Assembly: GCF_024323335.1 (NCBI RefSeq)
Contig: NC_066585.1
Location: forward strand, 84,308,614-84,372,613
Direction: 5' to 3'
DNA from: Lathyrus oleraceus
Taxonomy: Eukaryota; Streptophyta; Magnoliopsida; Fabales; Fabaceae
DNA: 64,000 nt
A model generated the notes under the pieces. It saw only the letters and a program-made list of their open reading frames with translations. It searched no databases and was not told the origin of the DNA. Position 1 is the first letter of the stretch, and the number at the start of each line of letters is the position of its first letter. Position numbers and translations under genes: made by a program. This document shows positions 20,975 to 31,369 of the stretch, in pieces.

Positions 20975-22717
20975 ATGAGGACCGGTTTGAAGGACGATGT
21001 TGTCTATAGCTTCTTTGACCCGGAGATCGGTGTGCTAAAGGAGATGATAGCATTGATTACGCCCGACCATGTGGGGATGTTCAGAGAGGCATACGGTAGT
21101 ATTCTGAAGATGGTTTTCAGACTCACTGACAGTGACAGAAGCGCCGTTCATACTCTTCTCCAGTTCTATGACCCGGGTTTGAGATGTTTTGTGTTCCCGG
21201 ATTACTTATTGGGGCCTCTGATGGAGGACTATGCTAGCATTTTGGGTATTCAGATCCGAGATCAGATTCCTTTCTGTGCCATTAGGGGAGAGCCTGACAT
21301 CCTTGGGATTTCTCGTGCTCTTTATTTGAGTCCGGAGATGATCAAGGAGGGTTTGAAGGAGAAAGGAAAATTACCGGGTTTTCATTTGAGTTTCTTGGAG
21401 GCCAAAGCCAAGGAATATGCTGCTGTGGGTAGTTGGAAGACGGTCTGTGCCCTGATTGCTGTGAGCATTTATGGGACCATCCTGTTTCCTAATCAGAAGA
21501 GCTTTGTGGACCATAATGCCCTCAGGTTGTTTTTGCAGAGGAACCCTATTCCTACTCTGATTGGAGATGTCTATTACTCGGTCCATAACAGGAACGAGAA
21601 GCGGCGTGGTGGTTTGATCCGATGTTATGCTCAGATGCTATTCAGATGGTTTATGGGGTATTTGCCTTCCCGGGGTGTTTTTGTTTTTCTTGATCCTACG
21701 GTCAAGTGGTCAGTCAGGTTGATGGGTTTGCGGGCCGCTGATATAGCTTGGACTCATAACGGTATGGCGGGACGAGATTTCATATGCAGTTGTGGGAGTC
21801 TTCCCAATGTGCCTCTTATAGGAGTTCAGGGTTGCATCAATTACAACCCGGTGCTTCTCAGGAGACAGATGGGGTTTGCTATGGAGGGTCCTCCTCTCGG
21901 ACGAGAAATCCAGGAGTCCTTCTACTTCCCGATTGAGGGCAATCAGGCCAAGTTGAGACAAGTGTTGGATGAGTGGCGTGACATTCAGAGGAAGGACAAA
22001 GTTTCTTATGGCAAGGTCAATAGCCGGTATTTTCCCCTATTTGATAATTGGCTTCGGAAGAGAATAGAGATCACACATCTACCATTTCCGGGAGGTGATC
22101 CTTGGTGTCCTATGATTGAGGGTCCACGTTCTTTTGTCAGTATGGAAGAATTCCTCGAGATGAAGAGAGCCAGAGATCAGTTGCAAGCAGAGAAAACCGA
22201 ATTGGAGATGAGTGTTGCTCGGATTCAGATGGCTAATCAGGAGATCAGAGTGAGGATGGAAGATCAGGATAAGCGACATGCCCTGGAAGCAAAGCGCTTT
22301 GAGATGGATACCACTTATTATGGCAAGGTTAGCCAAGCCTTAGAGTCGTCCACAAGGGAGCATGACATCACCAAAGAGAGATTGGCCAGAGCTTCGAAGG
22401 TCATTGAAGATGAGAAGAGGAGGCAAATCCTTGTGAGAGATCAGAGGGAAGACAGAGTTAGAATCCTCGTCGCTGAGTGGGAGGCAAAGCTGAAGATTAA
22501 GGAAGCAGAGAACGTGAAGATCATCGCTGAGCGAGATCATTGTATCGCCGAGAGAGATCATTACATTGCTGAGAGAGATCATTACTTTAGGCAGATGAAG
22601 ATTCACCAGAAGGAGGTGGGGAGATTACAACAGGAGAACACCGAGCTCAGGTTCGCCGCAGAGTTTGCAAAGATGGTTGATGATATAGGGCCTTCTGTGG
22701 GACCCTCGTCAGGCTAG
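20975..22717 (+). CDS. Ogre ORF1 protein (unknown function, DUF7745-like plus coiled coil)
   Basis: 580 codons, uninterrupted. ATG 20975 was chosen because conserved-looking sequence (MRTGLKDDVVYSFFDPEIG) begins there and the open frame upstream looks like leader. Residues about 55-365 resemble the plant DUF7745 region as I recall it: YDPGLRCFVFPDYLLGPLMEDY, LGIQIRDQIPF, ALIAVSIYGTILFP, FVDHNALRLFLQRNPIPTLIGDVYYSVH, CYAQMLFRWF. Residues about 388-565 are charged and heptad-rich, a likely coiled coil. They include three tandem 7-residue copies of IAERDHY encoded by a 21-bp repeat near 22522-22585. An extra ORF before gag is a defining trait of Ogre; its role is not known. It lies in a different frame from gag and is separated from it by 509 bases. 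Confidence 0.85.
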   Translation: MRTGLKDDVVYSFFDPEIGVLKEMIALITPDHVGMFREAYGSILKMVFRLTDSDRSAVHTLLQFYDPGLRCFVFPDYLLGPLMEDYASILGIQIRDQIPFCAIRGEPDILGISRALYLSPEMIKEGLKEKGKLPGFHLSFLEAKAKEYAAVGSWKTVCALIAVSIYGTILFPNQKSFVDHNALRLFLQRNPIPTLIGDVYYSVHNRNEKRRGGLIRCYAQMLFRWFMGYLPSRGVFVFLDPTVKWSVRLMGLRAADIAWTHNGMAGRDFICSCGSLPNVPLIGVQGCINYNPVLLRRQMGFAMEGPPLGREIQESFYFPIEGNQAKLRQVLDEWRDIQRKDKVSYGKVNSRYFPLFDNWLRKRIEITHLPFPGGDPWCPMIEGPRSFVSMEEFLEMKRARDQLQAEKTELEMSVARIQMANQEIRVRMEDQDKRHALEAKRFEMDTTYYGKVSQALESSTREHDITKERLARASKVIEDEKRRQILVRDQREDRVRILVAEWEAKLKIKEAENVKIIAERDHCIAERDHYIAERDHYFRQMKIHQKEVGRLQQENTELRFAAEFAKMVDDIGPSVGPSSG

Positions 22718-23226
22718 ACCTTTCTTTTGTGTGGATTACCGTCAGGCCTGTTGACGGAATTCATTTGCTTGTATTTCTTTCCCGATTTTGGAGATTTGTA
22801 TCAGCTTTGATGTATGACTATAGCACTCTTTGTGCATTTTGCTATGTGATTATTATGTTCATTCAGTGATCGATCTTCAAGCTTTATTTGCTTTACTGTA
22901 TGCACTCACACAGCACACACATGGTTGGGCGGTATTTTGCTAAATCATATGTCTCTGATCTGTATGATGAAATCAAATGCTGAATATCAGAATATTGCTG
23001 CCGGATTATTATATGTCTTGATGAAGCCAGGATCGAGAGATAAAGTGTTCCTCATGTGGATAAACACTGCATTCATGCATGATCATAATAACGTGTTTTT
23101 ATTTTGCAGGTATCAGTTCTAACGTGCTTGATTGTTTCAGGAATCATTGCTCGTGCTCGTAGAGTTGTACCTTTGCACTCAACACGCCCTCATAGATATT
23201 TCACCAGACGCAACACTCCTAGACTG
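22718..23226 (+). other. Spacer between Ogre ORF1 and gag
   Basis: No gene seen. Two splice-acceptor-like sites lie just before the gag start: TTTTTATTTTGCAG ending at 23109, and TTGATTGTTTCAG ending near 23141. The gag frame is open from 23104 without ATG until 23227. The spacer could be removed from a spliced transcript, which would explain how gag is translated downstream of ORF1. Confidence 0.5.
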
Positions 23227-26200
23227 ATGGATCTCCCTAACACAGATATTCTCGAGCTGAAGGATAAAATGAGCGAACTGATCAACATCATGCAAGGTTT
23301 TGCAGTTGGTCAGAAAGCTTTGGCTGACAAAGTTGAGAAGCTCGAGCGGGCTTCCGCTGCTAACAGTGGTGTTAACCTGGATGGTGTCTCCAACCAGGGG
23401 CTGGGTGGTTCTAGAGATGGTGGAAAAAGAACAACCGTGGGTGTAGTAAACAATGCTGGTGGTTTTGGTGCTGCCACAGGGGGTCAACCTGGTCCGATAG
23501 GTCAAAATATGAAGGATAGTCTGTTCCCGCCATTCTTCGGGGTTGATGATGACAAAGAGGAGGATCGAGAAGCTGATCAGTTTCCCATGCACAACGAACC
23601 GTTCGGTCAATACGGTGCCCAACCACAGAATAAAGAGATTCAGTTGCTGGCTGAAAAGATCAAAGCTTTGGAGAGCTATACCACTCCCGGGGTTGTCAAC
23701 ATGTCAAATATGGGGCTAGTTGAGGGGATTGTGATTCCACAGAAGTTCAAAGCGCCTGCGTTTGATAAATACAATGGGAGTTCCTGCCCCGAAACTCATC
23801 TTCAAGCATTTGTCCGCAAGATCTCTGCATACACTATGGACCAAAAGTTGTGGATGTACTTCTTCCAAGACAGTCTGTCTGGAGGATCCTTGGAATGGTA
23901 CACCAAGCTGAAATCTTTTGATGTTAAAAGTTGGCAGGATCTTGGCGATGCCTTCTTTAAACAGTATCAATTTAATGCTGACATGGCTCCTAGTCGTACC
24001 CAGCTGCAGGGTATGTCTCAGAAGTCAAGCGAGGGGTTTAAAGAATATGCGCAAAGATGGAGGGAGTTGGCTGCCAGAGTGCAACCTCCGTTGGTGGACA
24101 GAGAGATGTCTGATCTCTTTATGGGTACCCTGCAGGGGGCATTCGCCGAGAGGATGGTTGGTTGTCCGGTGACCAACTTCGCGGACATTGTCATGGCCGG
24201 TGAAAGGATAGAGAGTTGGCTGAAGCTCGGAAAGATTCAGGGCAATGCTTCGTCGTCTGGATCGAAGAAGCCCTTTGGTAATGGCCAAAGGAAGAAAGAG
24301 GGTGATACCAGTGCGGTGTACACTCAGAGAGGACCCAGTAGGGATCGTTACTATCAGCACAACGCCGCGGTAACTATTCCTGCTGATAATCAACTTGCAC
24401 AACAGCAACAGCAACAACCGCAACAACAAAGACAGCCATTTCAGCAGAGGCCGCAGAGGGCTGGATATCAAGTCAGGGGGAGGATGAATGATAGGCATTT
24501 TGATAGGCCGCCCGTGACTTATTCTTTCCTTCTGAAGAAGCTGAAAGACTTGGGGTTGGTACAGTTAAGAACTCTGGCACCTTTGAGACCTGATCAGAGG
24601 CCAGCCAGCTTTGATGAGAATGCAAAATGTGAATTCCATTCAGGTGCTCCTGGGCATACTGTTGAGGACTGCAAAGCTTTTAAGCACGTAGTCCAAGACC
24701 TGGTGGATTCGAAAGCTATCAACTTTGCTCCGTCTCCCAATGTTAATGCTAATCCCATGCCCGCGCATGGTCAAAGGGGGGTGAATGCTATCTCTGAGGA
24801 GAATAGAATCGGGCTGTTGTCTGTTGATCAACTGAAGACTCTGCTGGCTGAGGTCAAACAACAATTATTGTTAAATGGGGTATTTCCGGGCTGTGGTGAT
24901 GTTTGTGCTGCATGCATTGTGGCTCCTGAGGGATGTATACTGTTGAAGGAAACTGTCCAAAGGCTGATGGACGAGGGAAGTATTCGGTTTGAGAAGGCTG
25001 GTCAGGGGAAGGAAGAAGTCTCTACCATAACGATTTACTTCGACCCGGTTGATTTGTCAACTCTGACGGAGGCGGCTCCAGTTATCATCACGGTACCTGG
25101 AACAATTCCCTATGACAAAGATGATGCCGTGCCGTGGCATTATGGTGGGGAAGTGTACTGTAACGGGGAGAAGGTAGAGGATCAAGCTGCAGGTGAAACC
25201 ACCGTTTCAAAGGTGGATAATGCCGGACCTAGTGGTTTCACTCGCAATGGGAGACTGTTTGCTCCTGATGCGTTGAGGAGAGGAGAAGGAGAAAAAGAGA
25301 AAAAAGAAAAGGCTGAGGCTTTAGCCAGGGCAAAAGGAAAACAACAAGTGATTAATGATGGTACTCCCGTGGTGACACCGGCGCCTGGAGGGTCGGGGAG
25401 AGAACTTGATGATGATGCAGAAGAATTCTTAAGAATCATCAAGAAGTCTGAGTACAAGCTTGTGGACCATCTGCAGCAGACTCCTTCCAAGATATCGATT
25501 CTGTCGTTGTTGTTAAGCTCTGAGGGGCATAGAGAGGCTTTGATGAAGATTTTGAAGAAAGCCTATGTTCCTCAAGAGATAACAATTAATCAGTTGGAGA
25601 CGGTAGTGTCTAATGTGCATGCCAGTCATGGGCTGGGTTTTACCGACATGGATCTGACTGTGGATGGGAGGAATCACAACCGGGCTTTACACATCGCTAT
25701 GGAATGTAAAGGAGCCGTGCTTTCGCATGTGCTGGTTGATACCGGATCCTCTTTGAATGTGTTGCCGAAGAAGGCCTTGGCAAAGCTGAATTGTGAAGGG
25801 TTGATCCTGACGCCTACCGATCTGATAGTGCGGGCTTTTGATGGTTCAAAGCGGGCCGTGTTCGGAGAAGTTGAGCTTCCGGTGAAGATAGGCCCTGAGG
25901 TGTTTAAGTCGACTTTCTATGTCATGGATATTCAGCCGGCATACAGTTGCCTGTTGGGTCGCCCATGGATTCATGCTGCTGGGGCAGTGACCTCGACTTT
26001 GCACCAAAAGTTGAAATATATATGGGAAGGACAGGTTGTCACCATCTGCGGAGAGGAGGACATCTTTGTCAGCCACCTTTCATCTTTCAAGTATGTTGAG
26101 ATGGATGGTGAAATATGGGAGACACCGAGTCAAGCGTTTGAAACCGTTAAGGTGGAGAATGCTCTTTTTGCAAAAGAGGAGGAAAAACCGTCCATATCTT

Positions 26201-26520
26201 CGTACAAGCAGGCCGCCGAGGTGGTGAAGAATGGAGAAGCTCCTGGTTGGGGGAGGATGATGGACATCTCCGCCAAAAAAGACCGCTTCGGAGTGGGTTA
26301 TCGGCCAGACAAAGGCTCATCTGGACAAGGCAGAGGACGCCGTACGCCAGTCACATTCACCAGTGCCGGAATGCTAGATCCGGATCACATCTGCATGGTG
26401 GGTGACGAAGCTGATAGTGACTGCGAAATTGACAGATGGATAAAGCCGTGTGCACCAGGGATGGAAATCCAGAACTGGAAGACTGAAAAGATCATCACGG
26501 TCACTCTGCTCGAAGAGTAA
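23227..26520 (+). CDS. Ogre gag-protease polyprotein
   Basis: 1097 codons, intact. The start at 23227 (MDLPNTDILELKDKM) is the first good ATG in the frame. A short coiled coil comes first (KMSELINIMQGFAVGQKALADKVEKLE). The retrotransposon gag core is at about residues 180-310 (LWMYFFQDSLSGGSLEWYTKL, SWQDLGDAFFKQYQFN, FKEYAQRWRELAARV). A Gln-rich linker follows near residue 395. At about 468-490 there is a CEFHSGAPGHTVEDC motif, a C-x2-H-x4-H-x4-C variant in the place of the usual CCHC knuckle. The protease is near residue 838, with VDTGSSLNVLP and later LLGRPWIHAAGA. The protein would form the particle and process it. The stop at 26518-26520 lies at a likely splice donor, so the unspliced RNA makes gag-protease only. 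Confidence 0.9.
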   Translation: MDLPNTDILELKDKMSELINIMQGFAVGQKALADKVEKLERASAANSGVNLDGVSNQGLGGSRDGGKRTTVGVVNNAGGFGAATGGQPGPIGQNMKDSLFPPFFGVDDDKEEDREADQFPMHNEPFGQYGAQPQNKEIQLLAEKIKALESYTTPGVVNMSNMGLVEGIVIPQKFKAPAFDKYNGSSCPETHLQAFVRKISAYTMDQKLWMYFFQDSLSGGSLEWYTKLKSFDVKSWQDLGDAFFKQYQFNADMAPSRTQLQGMSQKSSEGFKEYAQRWRELAARVQPPLVDREMSDLFMGTLQGAFAERMVGCPVTNFADIVMAGERIESWLKLGKIQGNASSSGSKKPFGNGQRKKEGDTSAVYTQRGPSRDRYYQHNAAVTIPADNQLAQQQQQQPQQQRQPFQQRPQRAGYQVRGRMNDRHFDRPPVTYSFLLKKLKDLGLVQLRTLAPLRPDQRPASFDENAKCEFHSGAPGHTVEDCKAFKHVVQDLVDSKAINFAPSPNVNANPMPAHGQRGVNAISEENRIGLLSVDQLKTLLAEVKQQLLLNGVFPGCGDVCAACIVAPEGCILLKETVQRLMDEGSIRFEKAGQGKEEVSTITIYFDPVDLSTLTEAAPVIITVPGTIPYDKDDAVPWHYGGEVYCNGEKVEDQAAGETTVSKVDNAGPSGFTRNGRLFAPDALRRGEGEKEKKEKAEALARAKGKQQVINDGTPVVTPAPGGSGRELDDDAEEFLRIIKKSEYKLVDHLQQTPSKISILSLLLSSEGHREALMKILKKAYVPQEITINQLETVVSNVHASHGLGFTDMDLTVDGRNHNRALHIAMECKGAVLSHVLVDTGSSLNVLPKKALAKLNCEGLILTPTDLIVRAFDGSKRAVFGEVELPVKIGPEVFKSTFYVMDIQPAYSCLLGRPWIHAAGAVTSTLHQKLKYIWEGQVVTICGEEDIFVSHLSSFKYVEMDGEIWETPSQAFETVKVENALFAKEEEKPSISSYKQAAEVVKNGEAPGWGRMMDISAKKDRFGVGYRPDKGSSGQGRGRRTPVTFTSAGMLDPDHICMVGDEADSDCEIDRWIKPCAPGMEIQNWKTEKIITVTLLEE

Positions 26521-26783
26521 TAATTTTTGTTTCAATTTTATCTGCATGAAAGCCTTACGTGTTGCCCGACACGTAATGGTTCATTGTAAGGGCCACCTCA
26601 TGTTTCATTTTGCAAGTTTTGCATCATCAATAAATGGATGTTTTTCAGTTAAAAGCGGTGTTCCCTGTTTTTCATTTATTTTTACAGTTTAAAAATAAAA
26701 ACAAAATAAAAATGGCAATGTTTTCATTTTTCTTTTTGTCTCGTTCCGGTTCTAAAGCAATGCATGAATCCACATTCATGCAG
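26517..26783 (+). other. Probable Ogre intron between protease and RT (267 bp)
   Basis: Donor GTAATA at 26517 overlaps the gag-protease stop codon. The acceptor CACATTCATGCAG ends at 26783, after a pyrimidine-rich tract (TTTTTCTTTTTGTCTCGTTCC). Removing it keeps the reading phase: the upstream exon ends after codon position 2 and the downstream exon starts at position 3, so the stop disappears and the frame enters RT. Ogre elements are known to have a partly spliced intron at this place. The exact sites are my inference from consensus and phase. Confidence 0.7.
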
Positions 26784-28440
26784 ATGCGATTTCTCGCCGG
26801 ATCTCATTGATAACAATCCTGTTACACCCTCATATGACTTCGACAATCCAATCTATCATGCCGAAGAAGAAGGCGAAGAAGATTGTGAACTGCCAGGGGA
26901 ATTAGCCAGGTTGTTGAAACAAGAGGAGAAGGTGATTCAGCCGCATGAAGAGCAAATTGAAATTGTGAACTTGGGTACCGACGAGGTCAAGAAAGAGGTA
27001 AAAATCGGGGCTGCTTTGGAGGAAAGTGTTAAGAGCAGACTGGTAGCATTGTTGAAGGAGTATGTCGACATCTTTGCCTGGTCTTATCAAGATATGCCAG
27101 GTTTGGATACCGATATTGTTGTGCACAAGCTACCGTTGAGAGCAGATTGTCCTCCAGTGAAGCAGAAGTTGCGCAGAACTCGACCTGATATGGCGATGAA
27201 GATTAAAGAGGAGGTGCAGAAGCAATGGGATGCTGGTTTCCTTGCTGTCACTAATTATTCGCCTTGGGTCGCGAACATTGTGCCGGTGCCGAAGAAAGAT
27301 GGGAAAGTGAGAATGTGTGTAGACTACCGAGATCTGAACAGAGCTAGCCCGAAGGATGATTTTCCATTACCTCACATTGATGTGTTGGTAGACAATACAG
27401 CTCAATTCTCGGTGTTTTCCTTCATGGATGGCTTTTCTGGCTATAATCAAATCAAAATGTCGCCAGATGATATGGAGAAAACAACGTTCATCACACCGTG
27501 GGGCACTTTTTGTTACAAGGTGATGCCATTCGGTCTCAAGAACGCTGGTGCTACTTATCAGAGGGCCATGGTGACTTTGTTTCATGATATGATTCATCAT
27601 GAAATTGAATGCTATGTTGATGACATGATAGCAAAGTCCCAAACAGAAGAGGGGCATTTGGTAGATCTGGCCAAGTTGTTCGACCGGCTGAGACAGTTCA
27701 GACTGAGGTTGAATCCGAATAAGTGCACTTTCGGAGTGCGATCCGGTAAATTGCTGGGGTTTATTGTAAGTGAAAGAGGAATCGAGGTTGATCCTGCTAA
27801 AGTAAAAGCGATAAGAGAAATGCCTGAACCAAGAACAAAGAAGGAGGTTCGTGGTTTCTTAGGTAGATTGAACTACATTTCACGGTTCATATCTCACTTA
27901 ACAGCCACGTGTGAACCAATATTCAAGTTGTTAAGAAAAGATCAAACGGTCAGGTGGAATAATGATTGCCAAGTGGCATTTGAAAAGATAAAAGAGTATT
28001 TGCAGGAGCCTCCGATTCTGATGCCTCCTGTGGAGGGATGACCGTTAATTCTGTACTTGACGGTCCTCGAGGGGTCTATGGGGTGTGTATTGGGGCAGCA
28101 TGACGAGTCTGGTCGAAAAGAGCATGCCATATACTACCTTAGCAAAAAGTTTACCGACTGTGAAACAAGATATTCACTGCTCGAGAAAACTTGCTGTGCT
28201 TTGGTCTGGGCTGCTCGCCGACTGAGGCAGTACATGCTGGTTCATACCACTTTATTGATTTCCAAGATGGATCCAATCAAGTACATTTTTGAGAAGCCAG
28301 CATTGACCGGACGGGTTGCGAGGTGGCAAATGATTTTGATAGAATATGATATACAATATACCTCTCAGAAAGCGATCAAGGGGAGTGTATTGTCTGATTA
28401 CCTCGTCCAACAACCTATTGAGGATTATCAACCGATGAAT
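26784..28440 (+). pseudogene. Ogre reverse transcriptase and first RNase H
   Basis: Open from the acceptor to 28041, then a TGA (28039-28041) within GRPL-type sequence, then open again in the same frame. RT motifs in order: IFAWSYQDMPGLD, HKLPLRADCPPVKQKLRRTRPDM, YSPWVANIVPVPKKDGKVRMCVDYRDLN, SFMDGFSGYNQI, FGLKNAGATYQR, and the catalytic YVDDMIAKS near 27610-27640. The thumb region ends with FLGRLNYISRFI. The first RNase H follows (LGQHDESGRKEHAIYYLSKKFT, then CCALVWAARRLRQYM). In this lineage the first RNase H is degenerate and is backed by a second. Only the one stop breaks the segment, with no frameshift. Confidence 0.9.
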
Positions 28441-28494
28441 TTTGAATTCCCTGATGAGGACATCATGTTTCTCAAATCGAAAGATTGCGAGGAA

Positions 28495-29082
28495 CCAATC
28501 CCGGAGGAGGGGCCTGACCCTGAATCCGAATGGATTCTGATGTTTGATGGGGCCGTTAACGTGAATGGAAGCGGTGTTGGTGCTGTTTTGGTTACGCCGA
28601 AAGGATCCCACATTCCTTTTGTTGCCCGGCTAACATTTGAGTGCACCAACAACGTGGCTGAATACGAAGCTTGCATATTAGGGATTGAAGAGGCGATTGA
28701 TTTGAGGATCAAAAACCTTGTCATATATGGAGATTCAGCTCTGGTTGTGAATTAGGTTAACGGAAAATGGTATACGCATCAGTCTCATTTAATTCCATAC
28801 CGGGATTATACGAGGAGATTGTTGACGTTTTTCACCAAGATGGAGATGCATCATGTGCCTAGAGAGGAGAATCCTTTGGCAGATGCTTTGGCTACTCTGA
28901 TTGCCTTGATTAAGGTACAATGGTGGAATCAGTTCCCCAGTGTTGAGGTGGGACGTCTGGATAGACCGGCTTATGTGTTTGCTGTTGACACCGCGCCTAA
29001 TGATGAGAAGCCGTGGTATTACGATATCAAGCACTATCTAGAAACTCAAGAGTATCCTGAGGGAGCATCCAAGAAGGACTGA
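28495..29082 (+). pseudogene. Ogre second, archaeal-type RNase H
   Basis: Same frame as RT. It shows the four acidic positions of RNase H: MFDGAVN (Asp), AEYEA (Glu), YGDSAL (Asp) and ENPLADALATL (Asp). A second RNase H after the first is a mark of the Tat lineage to which Ogre belongs. It is broken by TAG at 28753-28755, right after the GDSALVVN motif, and by TGA at 29080-29082. The TAG sits where the family usually has glutamine, so a single C-to-T change would explain it. Confidence 0.85.
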
Positions 29083-30264
29083 AAGACTCTGCGGAGGTTG
29101 GCCATGGTGTTCTACTTGAATAAGGATGGGGTTCTGTACAAGAGAAATTTTGATTGGGTCTTGCTCAAATGTGTTGATGACAAAGAAGCAAGCCAATTGA
29201 TGAAAGAGGTTCATGAAGGATCGTTCGGTACCCATGCCAGTGGGAATGCAATGGTAAAGAAGCTGCTGAGAGCAGGTTATTACTGAATGACAATGGAGGC
29301 CCAATGTTTTAATTTCGTGTGGAAGTGTCATAAATGCCATATTTATGCTGACAAGGTGCACGTGCCTCCAAATCCATTGAGCTTAATGTCGTCTCCGTGG
29401 CCGTTCGCTATGTGGGGCATTGATATGATCGGAAAGATTGAGCCTACAGCTTCGAATGGGCACCGGTTCATATTAGTGGCTATCGATTACTTCACCAAGT
29501 GGGTGGAAGCAGCCTCTTACACGAACGTGACGAAGCAGGTCGTCGCCCGATTCCTCAAGAGAGACATCATTTGCAGATATGGGGTTCCCGAAAGAATCAT
29601 TACTGATAATGGTTCTAATTTGAATAACAAGATGATGGCAGAACTGTGCCGGGAATTCAAAATCGAGCATCACAATTCTTCTCCCTATCGTCCGAAGATG
29701 AATGGGGCGGTTGAGGCAGCCAATAAGAATATAAAGAAGATTGTGCAGAAGATGGTTGTGACCTATAAGGACTGGCATGAGATGTTGTCGTTTGCATTGC
29801 ATGGGTATCGAACGTCGGTGCGTACATCTACTGGGGCAACACCTTTCTCGTTGGTATATGGAATGGAAGCCGTGTTACCTGTTGAGGTTCAAATTCCCTC
29901 TTTGAGAGTCCTGATGGACGTGAAGTTGCAAGAGGCGGAATGGGTAAGAACCCGGTACGAAGAGTTGAGCCTGATAGAGGAAAAGAGGCTGACAGCCATT
30001 TGTCATGGGCAGTTATACCAGCAGCGAATGAAGCGTGCTTTCGACCGAAAGGTACGACCTCGGGTGTATCACGTAGGTGATATGGTGCTGAAGAGGATCC
30101 TTCCTCCTCAAAACGATCGAAGGGGCAAATGGACACCTAATTATGAAGGTCCATTCGTGGTCAAGAAGGTTTTCTCTGGCGGAGCCTTGTTGTTAACAAC
30201 CATGGATGGCGAAGATTTTCCATCCCCTGTGAATGCGGACGCAGTTAAAAAATACTTCGTATAA
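29083..30264 (+). pseudogene. Ogre integrase
   Basis: Same frame. The zinc-binding part is KEVHEGSFGTHASG followed by WKCHKCHIYAD, split by TGA at 29284-29286 where the family has tryptophan. The core shows WGIDMIGKIEP (first Asp), ERIITDNGSNLNNKMM (second Asp) and PKMNGAVEAANKNIKKI (Glu). Beyond it are HGYRTSVRTSTGATPFSLVYGMEAVLP and the C-terminal GPFVVKKVFSGGALLL. It ends at a normal TAA (30262-30264). All catalytic residues are present; only the one stop disables the zinc region. Confidence 0.9.
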
Positions 30265-31369
30265 AGAGACCCGCTGGACGAAAAGAATAAAATAGTCCAG
30301 GCAAAAATGGGCATCCCGGCGAACCAAAAAAACAGAAAGAAAAGGTTCGGGCAAAAATTAGGGATAAAATGAAAATTTGTACACCCGGCAAGTCGAAAAC
30401 CTGAAAAGGGCGGCTTGGGAAAAAAAGGGTATCCCGGTGGGCTGAAAACCCGAAAGGGCGGTCCAGGCAAAAGAGGGATTGAAACGAACAACTGCGTCTA
30501 GCATGATCGTTTGCGCTTTGGTTAAAGCATCATGGATAATACCCGACAGGGATCAATCAGAAACGTCTTGTTCAGAAGGCAGAAAGCACGGAGAGTCTGA
30601 GGACATAGGGGGTGTAACCGAGTTGGAACTCGATGAGATCACGGTTCCACATTGCCATTAGGATAGATTTTTCCTTTTGTGCGCAATTACCTCTTTTCAG
30701 GAATTGCTTCCTTTGTATTGCTCATTTGAGCCACACTTTTTCAATCAATAAAATGCACATTCAGTCAAATAATTTTGTTTTTGTTTTTCATTACCGCTTT
30801 GATTGCAAAAACATCCAATTGTTGTGATAAAGAATCTTGCATTTTAAGACATACAGGTCCCTTCCAATGCATGTATATAAGATTGAAGATTTGAAATCTT
30901 ATTCGGAAGGTTAGGTGACCCAAGTGTTGAAATCTTGACACGCCTGGGGCACGGTTTTATCTAACGATCTCTTTTGCAGGAGTTGTTAGATATGTTCGCT
31001 CACTTGTAGGGTATGGTGTGGAGGTTGTTGACAAAGCAATCCCCATGGAGTCCGATCAGGGACGAATGAGTAGAAAAACGATGAAAAGACGACGAGACGT
31101 ACGACGATCCTTGAGAATTAATCAAGAAGACTCTTCAAAGTCTGAAGATTGAAAAGTCTGTATAAGTCCCAGGAGGTTGCTCTCCGTCAAGTACGAAGTG
31201 GTCGGGGATACAAGGTGATGAATCAGAAAAGTCCAGACGAGTCGGGGAGTTCTCAAAGTTGGAAAGCAGACATTGGAGTTGGATATTGGATACCAAGGTT
31301 CGGCGAGTCGACGGGTGTTCGGTACCAGACTTTCCTCAACTCCCCAAGCAGAGTCGGAATGACTAATCC

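Noticed and set aside
24025..24498. 157-codon open frame on the - strand
   Set aside because: It is antisense to the intact gag-protease frame and mirrors its Gln-rich codons (Leu-rich in translation). No family resemblance.
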